From: Ekhidna sp964289745
GTDB taxonomy: Bacteria > Bacteroidota > Bacteroidia > Cytophagales > Cyclobacteriaceae
DNA: 64,000 nt
Reading direction: 5' to 3'
Assembly (NCBI GenBank): GCA_964289745.1
Contig: CAXYMM010000001.1
Location: 1,550,001-1,614,000, forward strand
How positions within the stretch are numbered: the stretch's first letter is position 1; each line of letters begins with the position of its first letter. The translations under genes were made by a program, and so were the position numbers. The notes beneath the pieces were generated by a model. The model was given only the letters and a program-made list of their open reading frames with translations. It ran no database searches and had not been told where the DNA came from. Shown piece after piece: positions 24,559 through 33,899 of this stretch.

Positions 24559-26247
24559 TTAGATGTATGAATTGTTCTCTAAATCGTTTTCTTTTATAAC
24601 TCGTCTTAAAATTTTCCCCACATTGGACTTAGGTAATTCATTTGTAAACGCTATATACTTGGGTCGCTTGTAATTTGTTAGGTTTTCTTCGCAATGGGCT
24701 CTAATTTCTTCCTCAGTCAAGGACTGATCGCCTTTCACAATGTATACCTTAACTACCTCAGTTGATTTTGCATCAGGCACACCAATAGCTCCAACTTCAA
24801 GCACTTTATCATTTAATGCTATACAATCTTCTATCTCATTAGGATATACATTGAAGCCAGAGACTAAGATCATTTCTTTCTTTCGATCAACGATCTTGAA
24901 AAACCCTCGCTCATCCATCACAGCAATATCTCCGGTTTTAAACCAATCTTTATGAAAGCAATTTTTTGTTTCTTCTGGCCTATTCCAATATCCTAAAAAC
25001 ACTTGAGGTCCTTTGGCGCAAAGCTCACCTCGATCACCAACTTTCACCTCGTTGCAATCATCATCAAGTATTTTTATTTCTGTACTTGGGATAGGCATGC
25101 CGATGTAACCAGACTCTGCATCTTTAAATAAAGGGTTGGATGTAAGTACTGGCGATGTTTCTGTGAGTCCATATCCTTCCGACACAGGAGTGCCAGTAAC
25201 TTCTTTCCATTTATCCGCTACGTATTTTTGAAGCGCCATACCGCCAGCAAAAGAAAACTTAACTTTCGAAAAGTCTAAATCTTTAAAAGTGGGTTGACTT
25301 AAAAGCCCATTGAAAAGCGTATTTACCCCAGTCATTACCGTCCATTGATGCCTTTTGAGATCCTTTAAAAAGGCTTTCATATCCCTTGGGTTGGTTACCA
25401 ATAAATTTCTAGCCCCCATTCTTACGGTCATCAGCGCATTACAGGTAAGTGCAAAAATGTGATACATAGGTAAAGGAGTAATAAATATTTCTTTTCGCTC
25501 CTCCATGCCACCATGCCTCATCCAGATAAGTAGCTGCTCCACGTTGGCAATAACATTACGATGAGTTAGCATCGCACCCTTCGAAACACCTGTGGTACCT
25601 CCTGTATATTGTAAGAATGCAAGGTCTGAGTTGACAATCTCAACTTTGTCTGCCTTCTTCTCCGAACCCAACCTCAACGCTTTTATAAAGGGTATGGCAT
25701 CAGGAAGACCGTACGAAGGCACCATTTTTTTTATATTTTTAACTACGAAATTAATGACCCCCCCTTTTATTCCTCCGATCATATCACCAATCTTAGCCAC
25801 CAATACGGTTTCAATTTGAGTCTCCTTGATAATCTCCTCCAAATGGGAGGCGAAATTTTCCAACACCACCACTGCCCTTGCTCCAGAATCATTGAATTGG
25901 TGTAGCATTTCGCTAGGGGTATATAGTGGGTTGGTATTTACAACAACCATACCTGCCTTTAAAGCACCAAAAATGCAGATTGGGTATTGTAATAGGTTCG
26001 GCATTTGGATAGCTATCCGATCTCCTTTTTTGAGATTGGTATGGTTCTGAAGAAAAGACGCAAACTGATCAATAAGCGACCCTAGCTCATTAAAGGTAAT
26101 TTCTTTTCCCAGATTTTCGAAAGAGACGAGATTTTGGTAGGAATCTATGCTCTGCTCGACCATATCGGGGATCGATTCGAACACGTCTGGGTTAATTTCA
26201 TAAGGTACATTTTCGGGATAATTAGAATGCCAAGGTTGCTTATTCAT
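24559..26247 (-). CDS. fadD: Long-chain fatty-acid--CoA ligase
   Basis: The product (562 aa) is an AMP-forming acyl-CoA synthetase that activates fatty acids for degradation or lipid synthesis. The phosphate-binding loop YTGGTTGVSKGAMLTHRN is near residues 213-230, the adenine motif EGYGLTETSPVL near 354-365, the hinge region DWFKTGDIAVMDERGFF, and the C-terminal lysine lies in KSNVGKILRR. The length is that of FadD. It starts 64 nt after a leader hairpin at 26311-26334. The pattern and context do not tell which chain length is used. Confidence 0.92.
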   Translation of the reverse strand: MNKQPWHSNYPENVPYEINPDVFESIPDMVEQSIDSYQNLVSFENLGKEITFNELGSLIDQFASFLQNHTNLKKGDRIAIQMPNLLQYPICIFGALKAGMVVVNTNPLYTPSEMLHQFNDSGARAVVVLENFASHLEEIIKETQIETVLVAKIGDMIGGIKGGVINFVVKNIKKMVPSYGLPDAIPFIKALRLGSEKKADKVEIVNSDLAFLQYTGGTTGVSKGAMLTHRNVIANVEQLLIWMRHGGMEERKEIFITPLPMYHIFALTCNALMTVRMGARNLLVTNPRDMKAFLKDLKRHQWTVMTGVNTLFNGLLSQPTFKDLDFSKVKFSFAGGMALQKYVADKWKEVTGTPVSEGYGLTETSPVLTSNPLFKDAESGYIGMPIPSTEIKILDDDCNEVKVGDRGELCAKGPQVFLGYWNRPEETKNCFHKDWFKTGDIAVMDERGFFKIVDRKKEMILVSGFNVYPNEIEDCIALNDKVLEVGAIGVPDAKSTEVVKVYIVKGDQSLTEEEIRAHCEENLTNYKRPKYIAFTNELPKSNVGKILRRVIKENDLENNSYI

Positions 26248-26298
26248 ATCTTTAGGTTTTTTGAATGTTGGATAAAAAGACTCAAGTGATAAATATGA

Positions 26299-26334
26299 GT
26301 GCCAAAAAAAGGTCTTGGCACCCCTACCAAGACC
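26299..26334 (-). promoter_or_regulatory. Leader of fadD with terminator and alternative hairpin
   Basis: Read on the - strand, GGTCTTGG (26334-26327) pairs perfectly with CCAAGACC (26318-26311), loop of 8 nt, and is followed by seven T (26310-26304): an intrinsic terminator. A second perfect stem, GTGCCAA (26321-26315) with TTGGCAC (26305-26299), shares bases with the first and cannot form with it. No - strand gene exists upstream, so the terminator can only act on transcripts heading into fadD. TACTTTTG at 26431-26424 fits a -7 box, without a good -33 box. Attenuation is an inference. Confidence 0.55.
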
Positions 26335-26538
26335 TCAAAATAAACAACATTAACCCAAAAACTTGAAGTAATTTGATTTGTTCAATAAGATGATTCAGAT
26401 TTAATTGATATATCTTCGAACTTCAAAAGTAGCTAAACAAGTCTTTTATTAAAAAAAATATAAATTTTTATTTTTCTTTTTACATTTTAATTAAAAAAAT
26501 GAATTATTATTGAATTTACAATAAAAAAGAGATTAAGC

Positions 26539-27000
26539 ATGGGTAAGAATTATGAAATTGATAATGTAGACGTAAAGATTTTGAACATCCTCTCAGAAGA
26601 CGCTAAAATGCCTTATACTGAGGTAGCAAAAAAGGTATTTGTGTCAGGGGGAACCGTGCATGTACGGATGAAGAAGCTTGAAGAGATGGGTATAGTAAAA
26701 GGAACTACTTTAAAAATTGATTACGGAAAGCTCGGCTATGACATCACTTGCTTCCTTGGTATTTATCTGCAAAAGAGTTCCTTATACGATGAAGTGGTGG
26801 CGAAACTAAAAGGAATAAGTGAAATCGCTACGATCAGATATACCACTGGTAATTATAATATTTTCTGCAAAATCTACTGCAAAGACACGCAACATCTACG
26901 GGATGTACTTCATGATAAAATTCAAAAAGTAGATGGAATTGAAAGTACTGAAACACTCATATCACTTGAAGAAAGTGTAAATAAACATCTTTCTTTTTAA
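26539..27000 (+). CDS. Lrp/AsnC family transcriptional regulator
   Basis: The product (153 aa) has an N-terminal winged helix-turn-helix (about residues 5-55; VDVKILNILSEDAKMPYTEV then VRMKKLEEMGIVKG) and a C-terminal RAM effector domain with CFLGIYLQKSS and IRYTTGNYNIFCK. Such proteins are octameric regulators of amino-acid or related metabolism. It lies 107 nt before sufB on the same strand and divergent from fadD, so either may be a target; nothing in the sequence decides that. Confidence 0.9.
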   Translation: MGKNYEIDNVDVKILNILSEDAKMPYTEVAKKVFVSGGTVHVRMKKLEEMGIVKGTTLKIDYGKLGYDITCFLGIYLQKSSLYDEVVAKLKGISEIATIRYTTGNYNIFCKIYCKDTQHLRDVLHDKIQKVDGIESTETLISLEESVNKHLSF

Positions 27001-27081
27001 AGAGTTCATAATATCTAAACTTTTCACACTAATAATTGTTATCAATTAAATTTCTTTATTAGAATTTCTTTAATTAAGAGC

Positions 27082-27089
27082 TATTTTTG
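27082..27089 (+). promoter_or_regulatory. -7 promoter box before sufB
   Basis: TATTTTTG at 27082-27089 is an exact TAnnTTTG box. A TTG at the expected -33 distance was not seen. Transcription would start near 27096, only about 12 nt before ATG 27108, which speaks against the upstream TTG starts of the sufB frame that overlap this box. Confidence 0.45.
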
Positions 27090-27107
27090 TTGAACCAAAA
27101 GGCATTA

Positions 27108-28553
27108 ATGAGTACTGACGAAAAAATATTAGAAGAATTTACCTCTAAAGATTACGAACACGGATGGTCTGTAGATTTTGAAGCAGATGAAGCTCCATTA
27201 GGTATAAATGAAGATATCGTTCGCTTTATCTCTGCAAGAAAAGAAGAACCTGAATGGCTACTTGAGTGGAGGCTTAAAGCTTTTGAAGTTTGGAAGGGGA
27301 TGCAAGAACCCAAATGGTCAAACGTTATTTATCCAAAGATTGACTACCAATCTATATGTTATTATTCTGCTCCTAAGCAGGATAGGAAGCCCAAAAGCCT
27401 TGAAGAGGTGGATTCCGAGTTGTTAAAAACGTTCGAGCGTCTGGGTATATCGCTTCAGGAGCAAAAAAGATTGACTGGCGTAGCCGTAGATGCAGTAATA
27501 GACTCTGTATCAGTTGCTACTACCTTTAAAGACAAGCTTTCAGAGCTCGGGATTGTCTTTTGTTCCTTTAGTGAAGCGGTAAAAAACCACCCCGAATTGA
27601 TAAAAAAGTACCTTGGCTCTGTAGTCCCCGCAAACGACAACTATTTTGCGGCCCTCAACTCGGCGGTCTTTAGTGATGGATCATTTTGCTATATACCTAA
27701 AGGCGTGAGGTGTCCAATGGAACTTTCCACCTACTTTAGAATTAATGCGGCCAATACAGGACAGTTTGAAAGAACTTTGATCGTAGCGGAAGATAAAAGC
27801 TATGTAAGCTACCTTGAGGGATGTACTGCCCCTATGCGAGATGAAAATCAGTTGCATGCTGCCGTAGTGGAAATATATGCGGGCAAAAATGCGGAAGTAA
27901 AGTACTCCACAGTTCAAAACTGGTATCCAGGAGATAAAAATGGCAAAGGAGGCATTTATAACTTCGTTACAAAAAGAGGTATCTGTGCTGGCGATGACTC
28001 AAAAATCTCTTGGACACAAGTAGAAACTGGTTCTGCCGTTACATGGAAATATCCATCATGCATCCTCAAAGGAGATCGCTCGGTAGGTGAGTTTTACTCA
28101 GTTGCGGTAACGAACAACTACCAGCAAGCTGATACTGGAACCAAAATGATCCATATCGGTAAAAACACAAAATCAAGAATCGTATCGAAAGGGATATCCG
28201 CTGGCAAATCTCAAAACAGCTACAGAGGACAGGTAGAAGTAATGAAAAGGGCAGAAAACGCCAGAAACTTTTCGCAATGCGATTCCCTACTTATGGGTAG
28301 CCTTTGCGGAGCGCACACTTTTCCATATATAGACATAAAGAATAAAAACGCACAAGTAGAACACGAAGCTACAACCTCAAAAATTGGAGAAGATCAAATT
28401 TTTTATTGTCAGCAACGAGGAATTGACGAAGAGACCGCCGTGGCATTAATCGTAAATGGTTTTGCAAAGGAGGTAATGAATAAGCTACCCATGGAGTTTG
28501 CTGTTGAAGCTCAGAAACTGTTAGCACTAACCCTAGAGGGTAGTGTTGGATAA
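27108..28553 (+). CDS. sufB: Fe-S cluster assembly scaffold protein SufB
   Basis: SufB (481 aa) is the scaffold on which SufBC2D builds Fe-S clusters. It has CYIPKGVRCPMELSTYFRIN near residues 200-219, the beta-helix core with AEVKYSTVQNWYPGD, and near the C-terminus the cluster site MGSLCGAHTFPYIDIKN with its conserved cysteine and glutamate downstream. The length and N-terminus MSTDEKILEEFTSKDYE match the family. The frame opens at TTG 27087, but ATG 27108 is preferred (see the -7 box). It heads the run sufB-C-D-S-E-T. Confidence 0.97.
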   Translation: MSTDEKILEEFTSKDYEHGWSVDFEADEAPLGINEDIVRFISARKEEPEWLLEWRLKAFEVWKGMQEPKWSNVIYPKIDYQSICYYSAPKQDRKPKSLEEVDSELLKTFERLGISLQEQKRLTGVAVDAVIDSVSVATTFKDKLSELGIVFCSFSEAVKNHPELIKKYLGSVVPANDNYFAALNSAVFSDGSFCYIPKGVRCPMELSTYFRINAANTGQFERTLIVAEDKSYVSYLEGCTAPMRDENQLHAAVVEIYAGKNAEVKYSTVQNWYPGDKNGKGGIYNFVTKRGICAGDDSKISWTQVETGSAVTWKYPSCILKGDRSVGEFYSVAVTNNYQQADTGTKMIHIGKNTKSRIVSKGISAGKSQNSYRGQVEVMKRAENARNFSQCDSLLMGSLCGAHTFPYIDIKNKNAQVEHEATTSKIGEDQIFYCQQRGIDEETAVALIVNGFAKEVMNKLPMEFAVEAQKLLALTLEGSVG

Positions 28554-28569
28554 AATTCAAAAAATTAGT

Positions 28570-29325
28570 ATGATCTCAATAAATAATTTACATGCCTCGA
28601 TAGAGGGTAAAGAAATATTAAAAGGCATCAACCTAAAGGTCAATGCGGGAGAAGTACATGCCATTATGGGGCCAAATGGCTCGGGTAAAAGTACCCTTGC
28701 GTCCGTTTTAGCCGGTAGAGGAGAATATGAAGTAACCAGAGGATCTGTCGAATTTCAAGGAGAAGATTTACTCGATTTCGACCCCGAAGAAAGAGCGCAA
28801 AAAGGAATTTTCTTAGCCTTTCAATATCCCATTGAAATACCAGGTGTTTCGACTACTAATTTCATGAAAACGGCCTTAAATAAAGTTAGAGAAGCGAGAG
28901 GGGAAAAAGCTCTGGATGCCGTAAACTTTCTGAAACTTATGAAAGAGAAGATGAAATTGGTTGAAATTGATCAATCTCTTCTTAGCCGGTCTCTCAATGA
29001 GGGTTTCTCTGGCGGTGAGAAAAAGAGAAATGAAATCTTTCAGATGGCTATGTTGAAACCCAAACTCGCTATTCTTGACGAGACAGACTCTGGTCTTGAT
29101 ATTGACGCTTTAAAAATTGTAGCTGATGGAGTCAATAAGCTTAAGTCGAAAGATGATGCCATTGTAGTAGTCACGCACTATCAAAGACTTCTTGATTATA
29201 TAGTCCCAGATTTTGTTCATGTTCTATATAAAGGAAAAATTGTAAAGTCAGGAGATAAAACTCTTGCATTAGGACTGGAGAAAAACGGATATGATTGGAT
29301 CAAGGAAGAACTTTCATTAGCATGA
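28570..29325 (+). CDS. sufC: Fe-S cluster assembly ATPase SufC
   Basis: SufC (251 aa) is the ABC-type ATPase of the SufBC2D complex. Walker A is GPNGSGKST near residues 34-42, the signature is FSGGEKKRNEI near 148-158, and Walker B is LAILDETDSGLD, with the His switch in VVTHYQRLLDYI. It is 16 nt after sufB; the start is ATG 28570 (MISINNLHA), the usual N-terminus. Its TGA overlaps the sufD ATG as ATGA. Confidence 0.97.
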   Translation: MISINNLHASIEGKEILKGINLKVNAGEVHAIMGPNGSGKSTLASVLAGRGEYEVTRGSVEFQGEDLLDFDPEERAQKGIFLAFQYPIEIPGVSTTNFMKTALNKVREARGEKALDAVNFLKLMKEKMKLVEIDQSLLSRSLNEGFSGGEKKRNEIFQMAMLKPKLAILDETDSGLDIDALKIVADGVNKLKSKDDAIVVVTHYQRLLDYIVPDFVHVLYKGKIVKSGDKTLALGLEKNGYDWIKEELSLA

Positions 29326-30497
29326 TTGACCAAATGAACATGCTCGAAAAGTTTAGTAATCAAGTTAATGATGCGGAGGCAAGTCAAGAAGCTTGGAAAA
29401 TGCTTGCTGAGATTGGTTTACCAACTAAAAAATCGGAGGCTTATAAGTTTACTCCAATTCAATCATTTCTTGAAAAAAATACCGACTGGGGGCTAGCGTC
29501 ATCCAATACTTTCAAAAAAGAAATTTTGTACAAATCAGAAGGCAGTCACTTGGTTTTCATCAATGGTGTATTCGAAGAGGGATTATCCAATATAAAAGAC
29601 GATTTGACTTATTCTGTTGGTACAGTGAAAGAAGGCAAGCATGATCCTTTTAGTTTGTTAAATGCCGCTTTGGCCACTAACGAACTGAACTTAAAATCAG
29701 GAACAAAATTCCCCGTCTTTCTCTATTATTTTAATAATGCCAGCATAAGTAGCCCTAGAGTAAAGATTCATGTATCATCGGGTCAAACGATTGAAATAAT
29801 TGAAAAACTAGTAGGCGCAGAAAAATCATTTACCAATTCATATATTCAATTTGAAGTAGAGGAGAATGCATTTGCGTACCACACAAAAGTTCAAAAATAT
29901 GATACCGGTAGCCAATCTCATGAAACGGTATTCGCCGAGGTGAAATCAAATAGTCATTTCATAAATAATACATTTTCTTTTGAAAGTGTGCTGACAAGAA
30001 ATAACCTCACTATTAATCTAATCGGTGAAAACTGTGAGGGTCATATGTATGGGCTATTCCTTTTGGATAGATCATCTCATATTGATAATAACACAACAGT
30101 AGACCACGCAGAACCAAACTCTTACAGCAATGAACTTTACAAGGGAATATTGGATGATAAAGCTACTGGTGTTTTCAATGGGAAAATTTATGTTCGCCAA
30201 AATGCCCAAAATACAAACGCATTTCAATCAAATAATAATATCCTACTTTCTGAAAGCGCTACGCTACACACAAAACCTCAGTTAGAAATCTGGGCAGATG
30301 ATGTGAAATGCTCTCACGGATGTACTTCAGGTCAGTTGGACAAGGACGCAATCTTCTACCTGAGAGCGAGAGGGATTGACCAGAAATCGGCTAAAGCCAT
30401 GCTTCTTCAAGCATTTGCCGCCGAAACCCTTGTCAAAGTAAAACTAGACATCATAAAAGAGGAGGTATTACGTTTCATAGACCAAAAGCTCATTTAA
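29322..30497 (+). CDS. sufD: Fe-S cluster assembly protein SufD
   Basis: SufD (391 aa) is the SufB paralogue that pairs with it in the SufBC2D scaffold. It shares the SufB fold and has the conserved C-terminal histidine/cysteine region VKCSHGCTSGQLDKDAIFYL near residues 327-346. The 4-nt ATGA overlap with sufC fixes the start at 29322. The N-terminal domain (WKMLAEIGLPTKKSEAYKFT) is the usual helical cap. sufS follows after 1 nt. Confidence 0.96.
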   Translation: MIDQMNMLEKFSNQVNDAEASQEAWKMLAEIGLPTKKSEAYKFTPIQSFLEKNTDWGLASSNTFKKEILYKSEGSHLVFINGVFEEGLSNIKDDLTYSVGTVKEGKHDPFSLLNAALATNELNLKSGTKFPVFLYYFNNASISSPRVKIHVSSGQTIEIIEKLVGAEKSFTNSYIQFEVEENAFAYHTKVQKYDTGSQSHETVFAEVKSNSHFINNTFSFESVLTRNNLTINLIGENCEGHMYGLFLLDRSSHIDNNTTVDHAEPNSYSNELYKGILDDKATGVFNGKIYVRQNAQNTNAFQSNNNILLSESATLHTKPQLEIWADDVKCSHGCTSGQLDKDAIFYLRARGIDQKSAKAMLLQAFAAETLVKVKLDIIKEEVLRFIDQKLI

Positions 30498-30498
30498 A

Positions 30499-31734
30499 AT
30501 GGAGGCACTAGCCAATAAGCTAGACATTGAAGCAATAAGAAACCAGTTTCCAGTTCTCGAGCAGAGGGTAAATGGAAAACCCTTAATATACTTTGATAAT
30601 GCCGCCTCCTCCCAAACTGTGGACACGGTAGTGAGTTCCCTGCTTAAGTTTTATCAAAAAGATCACGCGAATATTCATCGAGGTGTGCATGCGCTTGCTG
30701 AACGTTCAACGAAGAAGTTCGAAGAAACGAGAAAAAGTGTTCATCATTTCATCAATAGCAAGGAGGTAGAAGAAATAATATTCACCAAAGGAACTACTGA
30801 AAGCATCAACTTAGTGGCTCAATCCTGGGGTTCTACTTATTTAAAGGAAGGAGATGAGATTATCCTCTCTCAGTTAGAACACCACTCGAATATAGTCCCG
30901 TGGCAGCAAGTCGCCAATCTTACGGGAGCGATCATAAAAGTTATTCCTGTGAATGAAAAAGGAGAACTTATTCTTAAAGAATATCAAAGACTACTTAATG
31001 AAAAAACGAAGCTGGTAGCAATAAACTATATCTCCAATTCTCTCGGAACTATAAACCCTGTCAAAGAAATAATAAAATTGGCAAAAGAGTATAATGCAAC
31101 TACTTTAATAGATGGTGCTCAGGCTACACCTCACCTCAAGATTGATGTTCAAGATTTGAATTGCGATTTTTTTGCTTTCTCAAGTCACAAGATGTATGGA
31201 CCTACTGGTGTTGGTGTACTCTATGGCAAAAGATCAATACTTGAAGCAATCCCTCCCTATCAAATGGGCGGCGAAATGATCAAAGACGTTTCGTTCTCAG
31301 GCACCACTTATAACGACATACCCTACAAGTTTGAAGCGGGGACTCCTAATATAGGAGAGGTTATCGCCTTGAAAGATGCAATTCACTTCATTGAAGAAAT
31401 AGGATATGAAAACATTCTGGAGTATGAAAATTCGCTACTCGAGTATGCCTTTGAAAAGTTAGTTTCCATTGACGCATTTAAGCCAGTAGGAATAGCTAAA
31501 AACAAAGCTTCTGTCATATCATTTTTAATAGATGGAATTCATCCATACGATTTGGGTCAATTTTTAGATGCAAAAGGGATAGCAGTAAGAACAGGGCATC
31601 ATTGCACTCAACCGTTAATGGAATTTCTTCAGATAGAGGGCACAGTTCGTGCTTCATTTTCTATTTATAACACTACCAAAGAAGTAGATGCTTTTGTTCA
31701 GGGTTTAGAAGATATCATTAAAAAATTTAGCTGA
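30499..31734 (+). CDS. sufS: Cysteine desulfurase SufS
   Basis: SufS (411 aa) is a PLP enzyme that takes sulphur from cysteine for Fe-S cluster building. The PLP lysine is in FSSHKMYGPTGVGVLYG near residues 229-245, the cofactor-binding aspartate and histidine in LIDGAQATPH, and the persulphide cysteine in RTGHHCTQPLM near 363-373. The type II (SufS) loop is short, as expected. Its TGA overlaps the sufE ATG by one base. Confidence 0.97.
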   Translation: MEALANKLDIEAIRNQFPVLEQRVNGKPLIYFDNAASSQTVDTVVSSLLKFYQKDHANIHRGVHALAERSTKKFEETRKSVHHFINSKEVEEIIFTKGTTESINLVAQSWGSTYLKEGDEIILSQLEHHSNIVPWQQVANLTGAIIKVIPVNEKGELILKEYQRLLNEKTKLVAINYISNSLGTINPVKEIIKLAKEYNATTLIDGAQATPHLKIDVQDLNCDFFAFSSHKMYGPTGVGVLYGKRSILEAIPPYQMGGEMIKDVSFSGTTYNDIPYKFEAGTPNIGEVIALKDAIHFIEEIGYENILEYENSLLEYAFEKLVSIDAFKPVGIAKNKASVISFLIDGIHPYDLGQFLDAKGIAVRTGHHCTQPLMEFLQIEGTVRASFSIYNTTKEVDAFVQGLEDIIKKFS

Positions 31735-32165
31735 TGAATTCAATTAAAGACCGGCAAGAGGCGATCATTGAAGAATTTTCGATGTTGGAAGAAAACCTGG
31801 AAATGGTGCTAAACTACATCATTGAACTTGGGGAGGAGCTACCACCCTTTCCAGAGGAAGCGAGAACTGATGATAATATTGTGAAAGGATGCCAATCTAA
31901 AGTTTGGTTAGACACAAAAGATGAAGATGGTCGGATGCATTTTTCAGCCGATTCAAATACGGCCATTACACGAGGCTTGGTGAGCTTATTAGTTAGGGTG
32001 TTGAATCAATCCACGCCAGAAGATGTTATAAATTCAGAAATATACTTCCCAATGCAGATTGGAATGAATCGGTTTATTGGAACTCAAAGATCAAATGGGT
32101 TCGCCTCCATGATCGATCGAATGAAAATGGATACAATAGCCTTAATTTCTAAGAAAAATAAATGA
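31734..32165 (+). CDS. sufE: Cysteine desulfuration protein SufE
   Basis: SufE (143 aa) takes the persulphide from SufS and hands it to SufB. The acceptor cysteine lies in DNIVKGCQSKVWLDTK near residues 44-59, and the later ITRGLVSLLVRVLNQSTPEDV is the family helix pair. It overlaps sufS by one base and sufT by 4 nt (ATGA), so the three are tightly coupled. Confidence 0.96.
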   Translation: MNSIKDRQEAIIEEFSMLEENLEMVLNYIIELGEELPPFPEEARTDDNIVKGCQSKVWLDTKDEDGRMHFSADSNTAITRGLVSLLVRVLNQSTPEDVINSEIYFPMQIGMNRFIGTQRSNGFASMIDRMKMDTIALISKKNK

Positions 32166-32494
32166 GCGAAGAAAACAAACATAGTGACACATTTGCTCTA
32201 AAAGAGGACATTATAAGAGCCATCAAGAATGTCTATGATCCTGAAATACCGGTAGATGTGTATGAGTTGGGGTTAATTTATGAGATCAATATTCTACCAA
32301 TTAACAACGTGGAAATTGTGATGACATTGACTTCCCCTTCTTGTCCTGCCGCAGAAAGTATTCCAAGTGAAATAGAAGAGAACGTGAGGAATGTTGAAGG
32401 AATAAACGATGTTAACATAGAATTGACTTTTGACCCTCCATACGCCACAGATATGATGTCTGAAGAGGCAAAGTTAGAATTAGGCTTCATGTAA
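32162..32494 (+). CDS. sufT: SufT/MIP18-family Fe-S carrier protein (DUF59)
   Basis: The product (110 aa) is a DUF59 protein of the SufT type, which helps insert Fe-S clusters into target enzymes. It has AIKNVYDPEIPVDVYELGLIY near residues 21-41 and the cysteine motif MTLTSPSCPAAESIP near 59-73, with ELTFDPPYATDMMSEEAKLEL at the end. It overlaps sufE by 4 nt and ends the suf run. Confidence 0.94.
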   Translation: MSEENKHSDTFALKEDIIRAIKNVYDPEIPVDVYELGLIYEINILPINNVEIVMTLTSPSCPAAESIPSEIEENVRNVEGINDVNIELTFDPPYATDMMSEEAKLELGFM

Positions 32495-32525
32495 ATAATT
32501 AAAACTAAGAATAAGAAATAGAGAT

Positions 32526-32942
32526 ATGTACCCAGCAGAATTAGTAGCACCTATGAAAGAGCAGCTTACTCAAAAGGGATTTGAGGAGTTGACAACACCA
32601 GAAGCAGTAGTTGAGCATTTAACAGATCACAATGGAACGTCTTTAATGGTTATCAATTCCGTATGCGGATGCGCAGCAGGAACCTGTCGACCAGGTGTAT
32701 TATTATCATTAGAGAATTCGAAAAAGAAACCAGATCATTTAACGACTGTTTTTGCTGGTTTCGATACAGCAGCGACTCAAAAAGCAAGAGAATATACACT
32801 CCCTTTTCCCCCTTCTTCACCCTCCATAGCCCTATTTAAGGATGGTGATCTTGTTCACATGGTAGAAAGACACCACATTGAGGGGAGGTCAGCAGAGATG
32901 ATTGCTGATCATTTGGAGCAGGTTTATGAAGAATTTTGCTAG
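32526..32942 (+). CDS. Bacilliredoxin BrxA/BrxB family protein
   Basis: This 138-aa thioredoxin-fold protein belongs to the bacilliredoxin (YphP/YqiW) family, which removes bacillithiol from protein cysteines. The CGC motif lies in NSVCGCAAGTCRPG near residues 43-56. It has a further cysteine as its last residue. It is 31 nt after sufT and could repair Fe-S or SufS/SufE cysteines after oxidation; that link is inferred from position. Bacillithiol use is known in some Bacteroidota but cannot be checked here. Confidence 0.93.
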   Translation: MYPAELVAPMKEQLTQKGFEELTTPEAVVEHLTDHNGTSLMVINSVCGCAAGTCRPGVLLSLENSKKKPDHLTTVFAGFDTAATQKAREYTLPFPPSSPSIALFKDGDLVHMVERHHIEGRSAEMIADHLEQVYEEFC

Positions 32943-33018
32943 CTATAATTAGGGACACTTAATTAAGCTAATGATTAAAACATAAGCCCCGTTAATAAAA
33001 CTGACAGGACTAATGATC

Positions 33019-33582
33019 TTATTTGCCTAGTTTGAATAAACTATAGCCGATCGAAAGCTGAAAAATCTTGTTTTTGAATGATTCTTTAACAAAAGAATCA
33101 TTAATATCTGATAATCCTAAAATGTATCGAGCAGAGATTTGCAATCCAAAAGGAGCGTCCCAACCAGCACCTAAAACGGCACTCAGATCACTACTCTTCA
33201 AATTATCAGTGATATCAGAACCATTAGACTCTGCGTTTGTAAGAATGCCAAACTGAGGCCCTGCCTGAAGGTTTAACCCGAGTGGCAGGTAGAATTTCAG
33301 CATGAAAGGTATGTTAATGTAAGTCAAATCAATTTTGTTATCCCCACCACTACTTGAAAATTTATTTCCTTGTCTAGACCATAATGCCTCAGGTTGTATT
33401 CCAATTTTTGCGATCTTAACCAGTGCATAGACTCCACCATGAAATGTAGTAATGGACTCTGAATTATCTAAATCAGTATTAGCAAAATTTGCACCTGCTT
33501 TTAATCCAAATTCAAATTTCGCTTGACTAAACAGTAAATCTGAAACCAAGACCAGCATGGTTGCGCATAAAACTTTTTTCAT
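33019..33582 (-). CDS. Outer-membrane beta-barrel protein (porin family)
   Basis: The 187-aa product opens with a signal peptide (MKKVLCATMLVLVSDLLFSQ, cut near residue 20) and then alternating aromatic-hydrophobic strands such as FEFGLKAGANFAN, LTYINIPFMLKFYLP and LQAGPQFGILTN, the pattern of the PorT-like eight-stranded barrel family common in Bacteroidota. It ends with a strand, IFQLSIGYSLFKLGK. It has its own promoter at 33641-33670. Substrate or partner is unknown. Confidence 0.85.
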   Translation of the reverse strand: MKKVLCATMLVLVSDLLFSQAKFEFGLKAGANFANTDLDNSESITTFHGGVYALVKIAKIGIQPEALWSRQGNKFSSSGGDNKIDLTYINIPFMLKFYLPLGLNLQAGPQFGILTNAESNGSDITDNLKSSDLSAVLGAGWDAPFGLQISARYILGLSDINDSFVKESFKNKIFQLSIGYSLFKLGK

Positions 33583-33640
33583 TTGAATTTTTTTATTTGG
33601 TAGCTAAAGCTATCTGATTACTACTTAATAATTAGGATAG

Positions 33641-33670
33641 CAAATTTAGCTCCGTTTATTGATTTTACAA
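33641..33670 (-). promoter_or_regulatory. Promoter of the outer-membrane barrel gene
   Basis: On the - strand TTG (33670-33668) is followed after 19 nt by TAAATTTG (33648-33641), an exact TTG-N19-TAnnTTTG promoter. The start should be near 33634, giving a leader of about 50 nt before ATG 33582. Confidence 0.65.
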
Positions 33671-33899
33671 TAGAGTAATCATTAAGCTAATACTTCTCGC
33701 CACTCCTCGAATATGTAAGATAAAAAATGCTAGTAGTACTTTTATTTTTTATGATTTGATGTCATCGAATCTTGATAAAACTTTCTCGTTAGTTTCACTT
33801 TGAAATAGATTCTAAGCGAGTCAACCTCTGCTGATAATTACTTTTGAAACTACTTTAATAGACACATACTTTACATTTTAAAAAAGTGGGTATTGGGTA

